Source: Cordilura impudica
Lineage: Eukaryota > Arthropoda > Insecta > Diptera > Scathophagidae
Length of the DNA stretch: 64,000 bases
Direction: 5' to 3'
NCBI GenBank assembly: GCA_963682025.1
Contig: OY821521.1
Location: 56,493,908 to 56,557,907, forward strand
This document shows, piece after piece, positions 57,730-64,000 of this stretch. Both the position numbers and the translations under genes were made by a program. How positions within the stretch are numbered: position 1 is the first letter of the stretch; the number at the start of each line of letters is the position of its first letter. The notes beneath the pieces are model-generated. The model did not search any database and was not told the DNA's origin. It saw nothing but the letters and a program-made list of their open reading frames with translations.

Positions 57730-57852
57730 GGCGCAGGCAAATGCCATTCCCGGACTACCGAGAATTTAATGCACGAGTTATTCCGCATTAGGAATAATCG
57801 CGGAGCTCAGCTCAATCAAAGTGCAATGATTAAGCTTCGCCCTGGGAAACAT
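57730..57852 (-). pseudogene. U1 snRNA-like pseudogene (3' two thirds)
   Basis: On the minus strand the sequence has ATCATTGCAC, GCGATTATTCCTAATG, GGAATAACTCGTGC and GTCCGGGAATGGCATT, which match stem-loops III and IV and the intervening part of fly U1 snRNA. The Sm site is changed (AAATTCTCGG in place of AATTTTTGG). The 5' end with the ACTTACCTG splice-site-pairing sequence is absent. It looks like a truncated copy and cannot serve in splicing. Confidence 0.75.
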
Positions 57853-58504
57853 GTATTCATTCATTTCTTAGCACAAAACGAACTTCTAATGTCACATTAA
57901 AAATAAACTAATTGAGAAGCAAATTCATCATTACGCTGTATTATAATACTATTTTCTTATTTTACTACTAGCTAGTAAACAAAGTGATCGTATCATTGTA
58001 AACGAAATAGAATTGAAATTGTGTGCAGATTTGTTTTACTTAAAAAACTGTTTCTACAGATAGTGATTAAAATCCCAGTAAACATTTTATGCAATAAGTG
58101 ATCATGTGGAGGCTTTTTTGACTCCTCTGTGCTATTAAAACTGTCATAAATGCGCTCTTTTGCTGATCACAAAATATTCTTTTGTTGGGAGGAAATATTA
58201 CCTTACCCCCGACTTTTCTTGAGAACCTTTTTTATCCAATTTTCTGATTAATTTCGACTTATTTTTGAGTCATATTTAATGTCATTTTTCTATAAATCAC
58301 TTTTTAAGCGTAAGCAAAAATCATTTCTTAGTCTTTTTCTAATACCGCATGTGATTAGTCAGTTTTTAATCGTAAAAAGTGCTCGAAGAAGACACAGTAT
58401 GATAATTTTTGTTAAAACAATCTTCGAAATGATTACTGGGATATCGTATATTTTTGTTTCCACACACATATACATAATGGCGCCAGTAAGCCGAACTCTC
58501 TCAT
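57853..58504. other. unassigned
   Basis: No gene recognised. Two overlapping short frames on opposite strands near 58279-58547 are probably accidental. Confidence 0.35.
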
Positions 58505-59031
58505 GAAACACATAGACGACAGCGGCTACACGACTACAGCCTGTCAAATATTAAATACACACGTTTATATGAAAACAATTATTTTGGCACTTTTGCTGCT
58601 GTAGTCAACTTAGGCTAATTTCTATTTTTGTTGGCTACAAAATAAAAATAGTGTTGACAATATAACAAAATATGTGAAAGATATTAGTGCTATGAAATAT
58701 TTTATTTTGTTGAAAAATTAATCGCAAAATTAAATGCTATAATAATTCTATTAATAAGTAAATTTATTTATTTATTTTTACGTTATAATAATGCATTATA
58801 AATAAGTAATATATTTAAAACAATTTTATATAGAATCATACATGTTTTTCTATTTTAATAAAGTTAAAAAAAAAATATAATTGGCACTACTGAAATAAAA
58901 ACGATTTTGTATATTGTTGTTATATGTTGCTGTCGTTTTCAAAAAAATTAAGTAGTTGACTACACGACTACAATTGTAGCCAGCAGCATTGGTATCCGTG
59001 TGTTTGTGTAGCCTCTGTCGTCTATGTGTTT
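58505..59031. mobile_element. TIR element with GAAACACATAGACGACAG ends
   Basis: The left end GAAACACATAGACGACAGCG plus GCTACACGACTACA is matched inverted at 58958-59036. Inside, ATTGTAGCCAGCAGCATT is found. The start of another copy of this right end is at 63945-64000, in the right arm of the large inverted repeat. Non-coding. Confidence 0.65.
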
Positions 59032-59134
59032 CGTGCATAAGTAACAATTTCATTTAGTCTTATGAAAGCTTTTGAACAAAGCAGATATACGTCGCATTGT
59101 TTTGTGAAATCTTACATTGTTTTTTAATAGGTAC

Positions 59135-59740
59135 CAGTGATGCCAGGAGATTTTTACAGAAATCTCTACGCTAATGAAAAAAAATCCCTTTTTTTCCCTA
59201 CACCCACTTTTTTTCTCTCTACATTTTTCCCTACACTACTTTTTCAATTTTTCAAAAAAAAATTATTTTTAATTTGTTAATTTTCAATTTCAATAATGCA
59301 AAAATAACATAAAAACGAAAAAAATATCGTAAAAAATAAGATAAGAATTCCATTAGAATTACATAAAAACAATATAAAAAATCAACAGATATAAAAAAAA
59401 TATTTTTACTATTCTGCATAATTCATCTTTTATATGGCATTTAAAATTTACACAATTAATTAAAGTGGCTTGCAAATGGGATCTTATAACGTAAACAGAA
59501 TTTTGGTTGTTGGTTTTAAAAGATATTTTTTTAAGACATTGGTTATTAGCATGTATACTTAGATCTGATTTATCGCAATTTAATATTTTTTCACAAGCCT
59601 TGCATCTGTATTTAAAGTCGTCATCTTTGACCTGTTCTATCCCATTAGCTCCTCGTCTCTCAACTAACTTGAGTAAAACCTTTGTTTTCTGTATTTCTTT
59701 GATGTGTTTTCAGCATCATCGAAAAACGAATCGGACATTT
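59135..59740 (-). pseudogene. hAT end with BED-finger remnant, left arm
   Basis: CAGTGATGCCAGGAGATTTT (59135) is a hAT-type TIR with CCCTACA-rich subterminal sequence. The minus-strand frame from 59738 starts MSDSFFDDAENTSKK, then after a one-base shift LVERREANGIEQVKDDDFKY and CKACEKILNCDKSDLSIHA, with the CxxC and KSDLxxH pattern of hAT BED fingers. The catalytic core is absent. It is the mirror copy of 63228-63845. Confidence 0.68.
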
Positions 59741-59815
59741 TTCTAAAATCAGTTATGTTTACATTTATAATATTTTAATATTCTTTTTACTTACAAACTT
59801 ACTTAAGGTGCTATT

Positions 59816-60298
59816 ACACGAAGTGTTTTTTACATATGTACTGTCACTTTTTTTATCCATATGAAATTCCTCATGTCTGTCAAAATTGTCTTTTACATAC
59901 GATTCATAATTTTTGCTATCACACGTGCATATGTATTTCCGTATGACATAACCTCTAAGTGTAAACAACAGCTGATTTAATTTGTGAATTTACAAAAATT
60001 TATTGTTAAAAAAAAAGGTTATATATTTTTTAATTATTAATTAATATTAAACAATTTATTTTTCTTTCAATATTAATCTATATAATTTACTCTGTTCTTC
60101 TTTCGCCACAAGCAGTGTTGTATTTTCATATGTTTGTCATGCAAAAATAGAACCTGTTCTAATTGAAAAATGTATATGTGGCTTTCCTCATGTATTGTAC
60201 ATAAACAATGTTTCATATGTATCACACGATGTGTACAACTTTTGTTGTGGGAAAATTTGACAGTACATATGTAAAAAACACATCATGTAATAGCACCT
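59816..60298. mobile_element. Harbinger-type MITE, copy 2, TSD TTA
   Basis: TIRs AGGTGCTATTACACGAAGTG and the inverse AGGTGCTATTACATGATGTG; TTA outside both ends (59813-59815, 60299-60301). It contains ATACAACACTGCTTGTGGCG (inverted) as in copy 1. Open frames overlapping it are conserved only because the repeat is. Confidence 0.88.
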
Positions 60299-60594
60299 TT
60301 AATATAATCGAAGAGATCTACAAAGATGGCGTACTTATGTATGTATTTAAAAAAATGCACAAAACAAGTAAACTGCACAAAAGTGTTTTTTACTTGTCAT
60401 TCTTATTAAAGAAGCCACGTATTTACTATCTCCATATTATAGAGTTATTACCAGATTTAAAAAAGATAGATATTTTTAATTTTAAAGTTTAAAATTGAAA
60501 CGTATATAATATTAAGTTGTTAAAAAAAATTTTTCAAAAAATCCCTACAATTCGACAAAAGTAAGAAATCTTTTGCATTAAACACATAGATGCA

Positions 60595-60928
60595 AATCCA
60601 TTTATCGATGCGTTACAAATGGAATGTCATAATAAGATCGAAAAAATAAAACTGATTAACGCTAGTACTTTTAAAATATAAGACATGGTCAAGTATTCCG
60701 AAAAAGATCCGAAATTTAAAAATATATTTTGTTTAATATCTTCTATTGACTTTAAAATTGTTAAACGTAAATGCTGAAAATTCAGAGTATTTGTTGTAAT
60801 AAGTTACTAAATTGATCAAATTGTTTACATTTTCAAATATTTTATCTAAATTTGTTACAAATAGTGCAAGAAAACCTAGGTGGAGGGTATCAAAAATTCG
60901 GCATAGCCGAATTTTACACTCCTACTTG
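60595..60928 (+). mobile_element. M2 element, 3' part, left arm
   Basis: TCGATGCGTTACAAATGGAA at the left is M2 5'-region text. The 3' end has GGTGGAGGGTATCAAAAATT, the perfect hairpin AATTCGGCATAGCCGAATT and TTACACTCCTACTTG. It abuts the 3' remnant of the Tc1 element. Confidence 0.75.
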
Positions 60929-60930
60929 TT

Positions 60931-61073
60931 TTTTAATATTTTTTGTAGCTTTATAAATAAATAAATATATAATATAAACAAAATATGGCGTTTAAATTAT
61001 TTCTTTCGGAGATATAGTTTAACATTCATAAAGAAAAGGCATGTGTGAATAATTATGTCCACGTCGGTATGTA
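60931..61073 (+). mobile_element. right end of the Tc1-like transposon
   Basis: GTGTGAATAATTATGTCCACG (21 bases, quoted in two parts elsewhere) is inverted to the left TIR near 56250. The region between the two Tc1 parts (57321-60930) replaces the transposase C-terminus. Confidence 0.6.
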
Positions 61074-61076
61074 TAT

Positions 61077-61486
61077 TAGGGTGGGTCGATTTAGCAATTG
61101 AAATTGTGCCATCGATTTTTCTATAGCTTTTGGCACGAGGAAAAATTAACATGTAAAAAGATCGATTTTTCGACAAAAACTCGTCCAAAACTTCAAGAAA
61201 AACTAATTTTTGGAAAAACTGCTATCGCCATCAGTTTTAGCGTACAATTTCACCTTGAAATGGTAATATTTAATAAAAAATTAAATCAGACGATTTTTTT
61301 TATATCCTACTACAAAAAACCTTAATAATAAAAGTTGAAAAAAGTCAAAAAATTTAAATTTGGGCGCCTTGAAAATGATTTTTTTTGATATCCCGTAGTG
61401 GAACTCTTTTCCTCATGCCAAAAGCTATCGAAAAATCGATGGCACAATATCGACAAATTTTTGTCCTAACACATCGGCTCACCCTA
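61077..61486. mobile_element. TAGGGTG-type MITE, 410 bp
   Basis: The left end TAGGGTGGGTCGAT and inverted right end TAGGGTGAGCCGAT are followed by inner matches ATTGTGCCATCGATTTTTC and ATAGCTTTTGGCA. The outer 8 bp ATGTATAT (61069-61076) and CTGTATAT (61487-61494) differ at one base. It landed at the right end of the Tc1 remnant. Non-coding. Confidence 0.8.
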
Positions 61487-61494
61487 CTGTATAT

Positions 61495-62042
61495 ATCAAT
61501 GAAATAAATATAACTGTATAGGCTACAAATGTATGCAAACGTATACTAATTTTTTCATCTCAATGGCGGTTTAAGCTTATGTCAATTTTTAGTTTTAATT
61601 AATATGCTTATTACTGTAAAACAGATTGCAAATAAATGCGTGAAAAAATTTAAAAAATTTGTTCAGTTCAATTTTTTTCTAATCAGCAACTCTGTCAAGC
61701 AACATATTTATTTTATAAAGAAAATTTTTCCAAATTTTCATACTTTGTTTTGTTACAATTAATGTTAATTTTCTTTTCAAAAAACTTGGTTAATTTTATC
61801 GGAACCAGGTAGGAAGAAGTTTGTTTTATTTCAATTTTGTAACATTACTTTATCTTACAACTCATTAATTGATTTTCATAAATGACCAAAAATAATCAAT
61901 TGATTTTCAGAAGTTATAAATGATTTTCGGGGAGTATCGAATGTTCGTATGAGAACTTATTATTATAATTTCCCGTGTATAAAAAGTAAGTCCAAATATA
62001 TGTAAACATTTTCTGTGACTGCCAATCATTAATAGAAACAAT
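61495..62042. other. spacer between the inverted arms
   Basis: AT-rich, with ATCAATTGATTTTCAGAAG-type units (61865-61940) and an AAGTCCAAATATATGTAAAC block (61990) related to 7820-8010. No gene. Confidence 0.45.
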
Positions 62043-62044
62043 AA

Positions 62045-62385
62045 CAAGTAGGAGTGTAAAATTTGGCTATGCCGAATCTTTGATACCCTCCACCTAGGTT
62101 TTCTTGCACTATTTGTAACAAATTTAGATAAAATATTTGAAAATGTAAACAATTTGATCAATTTAGTAATTTATTACAACAAATACTCTGAATTTTCAGC
62201 ATTTACGTTTAACAATTTTAAAGTCAATAGAAGATATTAAACAAAATATATTTTTAAATTTCGGATCTTTTTCGGAATACTTGACCATGTCTTATATTTT
62301 AAAAGTACTAGCGTTAATCAGTTTTATTTTTTCGATCTTATTATGACATTCCATTTGTAACGCATCGATAAATGGATTTGCATCT
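62045..62385 (-). mobile_element. M2 element, 3' part, right arm
   Basis: Inverse of 60595-60928. The hairpin here has changes (AATTTGGCTATGCCGAATC), so this copy has decayed more than the left one. Confidence 0.75.
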
Positions 62386-62674
62386 ATGTGTTTAATGCAA
62401 AAGATTTCTTACTTTTGTCGAATTGTAGGGATTTTTTGAAAAATTTTTTTTAACAACTTAATATTATATACGTTTCAATTTTAAACTTTAAAATTAAAAA
62501 TATCTATCTTTTTTAAATCTGGTAATAACTCTATAATATGGAGATAGTAAATACGTGGCTTCCTTAATAAGAATGACAAGTAAAAAACACTTTTGTGCAG
62601 TTTACTTGTTTTGTGCATTTTTTTTAATACATACATAAGTACGCCATCTTTGTAGATCTCTTCGATTATATTAA

Positions 62675-63160
62675 AGGTGCTATTACATGATGTGTTTTTT
62701 ACATATGTACTGTCAAATTTTCCCACAACAAAAGTTATACACATCGTGTGATATATATGAAACATTGTTTATGTACAATACATGATGAAAGTCACATGTA
62801 CATTTTTCAATTAGAACAGGTTCTATTTTTGCACGACAAACATGAAAATACAACACTGCTTGTGGCGAAAGAAAAACAGAGTAAATTTTAAAGATTAATA
62901 TTGAAAGAAAAATAAATTGTTTAGTATTAATAATTAAAAAATATATAACCTTTTTTTTAACAATAAATTTTTGTAAATTCACAAATTAAATCAGCTGTTG
63001 TTTACACTTAGAGGTTATGTCATACGGAAATACATATGCACGTGTGGTAGCAAAAATTATGAATCGTATGTAAAAGACAATTTTGACAGACATGAGGAAT
63101 TTCATATGGATAAAAAAAGTGACAGTACATATGTAAAAAACACTTCGTGTAATAGCACCT
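62675..63160. mobile_element. Harbinger-type MITE, copy 3, TSD TAA
   Basis: Mirror copy of 59816-60298. TAA outside both ends (62672-62674, 63161-63163) is the complement of the TTA of copy 2, as expected if both descend from one insertion. Confidence 0.88.
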
Positions 63161-63227
63161 TAAGTAAGTTTGTAAATAAAAAGAATATTAAAATATTATA
63201 AATGTAAACATAATTGATTTTAGAAAA

Positions 63228-63845
63228 ATGTCCGATTCGTTTTTCGATGATGCTGAAAACACATCAAAGAAATACAGAAAACAAAGGTTTTACTCAAGTT
63301 AGTTGAGAGACGAGAAGCTAATGGGATAGAACAGGTCAAAGATGACGACTTTAAATACAGATGCAAGGCTTGTGAAAAAATATTAAATTGCGATAAATCA
63401 GATCTAAGTATACATGCTAATAACCAATGTCTTAAAAAAATATCTTTTAAAACCAACAACCAAAATTCTGTTTACGTTATAAGATCCCATTTGCAAGCCA
63501 TTTTAATTAATTGTGTAAATTTTAAATGCACATCTAGCCATATAAAAGATGAATTATACAGAATAGTAAAAATATTTTTTTTATAATATCTGTTGATTTT
63601 TTATATTGTTTTTATGTAATTCTAATGATATTCTTATCTTATTTTTTACGATATTTTTTTCGTTTTTATGTTATTTTTGCATTATTGAAATTGAAAATTA
63701 ACAAATTAAAAATAATTTTTTTTTTTGAAAAATTGAAAAAAGTAGTGTAGGGAAAAATGTAGAGAGAAAAATAGTGGGTGTAGGGAAAAAAAGGAATTTT
63801 TTTCATTAGCGTAGAGATTTCTGTAAAAATCTCCTGGCATCACTG
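63228..63845 (+). pseudogene. hAT end with BED-finger remnant, right arm
   Basis: Plus-strand frame MSDSFFDDAENTSKK (63228), shifted to LVERREANGIEQVKDDDFKY with CKACEKILNCDKSDLSIHA, followed by NSVYVIRSHLQAILIN and stop codons. The hAT terminus CTCCTGGCATCACTG ends at 63845. The same frame break is present in both arms, so the copy was already dead before the arms were duplicated. Confidence 0.68.
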
Positions 63846-64000
63846 GTACCTATTAAAAAACAATGTAAGATTTCACAAAACAATGCGACGTATATCTGCT
63901 TTGTTCAAAAGCTTTCATAAGACTAAATGAAATTGTTACTTATGCATGAAACACATAGACGACAGAGGCTACACAAACACACGGATACAAATGCTGCTGG

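Larger units (their letters stand above)
58980..60930 (+). repeat. large inverted repeat, left arm
   Basis: It pairs with 62043-64000 (position p matches about 122966 minus p), about 1.95 kb, with only scattered differences. The pairing stops abruptly at 60928/62045, the CTTG terminus of an M2 element, and runs to the right edge of the window at the other side. Contents from outside in: end of a TIR element, a hAT end with BED remnant, a Harbinger MITE, and the 3' part of an M2. Confidence 0.9.
62043..64000 (-). repeat. large inverted repeat, right arm
   Basis: Mirror of 58980-60930, and possibly longer than the window shows. The sequence just inside the arms differs (ATTGTTTCTATT against TTTAATATTTT), so the arm end at the M2 terminus is sharp. 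Confidence 0.9.

Noticed and set aside
59507..59746. Open frame MLVLKDIFLRHWLLAC and its mirror at 63220-63459
   Set aside because: Shadow of the BED-finger remnant, which reads on the opposite strand with recognisable cysteines.
59765..59968. Open frame MFTLRGYVIRKYICTC, also at 62998-63201, and the frame at 60208-60492
   Set aside because: The first lies mostly in the Harbinger MITE and its TIR; all are preserved only because both arms are copies. No known domain.
1..64000. CRISPR array or bacterial defence system
   Set aside because: The tandem repeats have no unique spacers, and the window carries spliced genes and eukaryotic transposons throughout.

Overview
The window is strongly AT-rich eukaryotic DNA, and almost all of it is made of transposable elements and their debris. 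Dispersed elements carrying a (GTCY)n block (mini-me/DINE-1 type), a mariner remnant, Jockey-like retrotransposon fragments, Harbinger, hAT and Tc1 remnants and poly-T/poly-A minisatellites all point to an insect, most likely a higher fly (Diptera, Brachycera). I see no bacterial gene, no operon, no tRNA, no rRNA and no CRISPR. The only complete protein gene I can support is the three-exon Harbinger transposase at 14854-16232. One 60-nt stretch at 46333-46392 could be an exon of a host gene.

Layout. 1-1850: a T-rich array with a mini-me-like element (family M1) inside. 2150-4500: a ZMYM-type hAT pseudogene (minus strand) split by a short hAT with an exact 8-bp target duplication. 4690-9925: a degenerate AGTCACGCA tandem repeat, a 21-bp minisatellite, a small TIR element, a mariner pseudogene and a long-TIR element. 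10789-12712: a second mini-me-like family (M2) carrying a central T-rich array and a Harbinger MITE. 14633-17548: a complete Harbinger element. 18775-23700: tandem repeats, Helitron-like elements and Jockey-like fragments. 25591-28990: two hAT relics broken up by Helitron and M1 insertions. 29389-35134: Helitron and several M1 copies. 37290-42150: a retrotransposon 3' end, then an M2 with a large array and nested M1, then another M1 carrying a 681-bp MITE. 42433-45311: a TIR transposon with a zinc-finger DDE-like gene. 46564-54058: a foldback element and a 4.9-kb transposon with related ends. 54281-56200: a three-level nest (Jockey > M1 > Helitron). 56239-64000: a split Tc1, a U1 snRNA pseudogene and a large inverted repeat whose arms each hold hAT, Harbinger-MITE and M2 pieces.

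Working model. The interesting biology lies in how the elements use one another as targets. Several insertions can be resolved to the base because the host sequence is another repeat or a coding frame: M1 at 51234-52026, the Helitron at 55242-55648, the hAT at 3418-4494 and the MITE at 41173-41853. These junctions identify the insertion style of each family (hAT 8 bp, Harbinger MITEs TWA, M1 and the Helitron with no duplication at A/T sites). Homology calls rest on motifs I could read by translating the sequence; no database search was possible.
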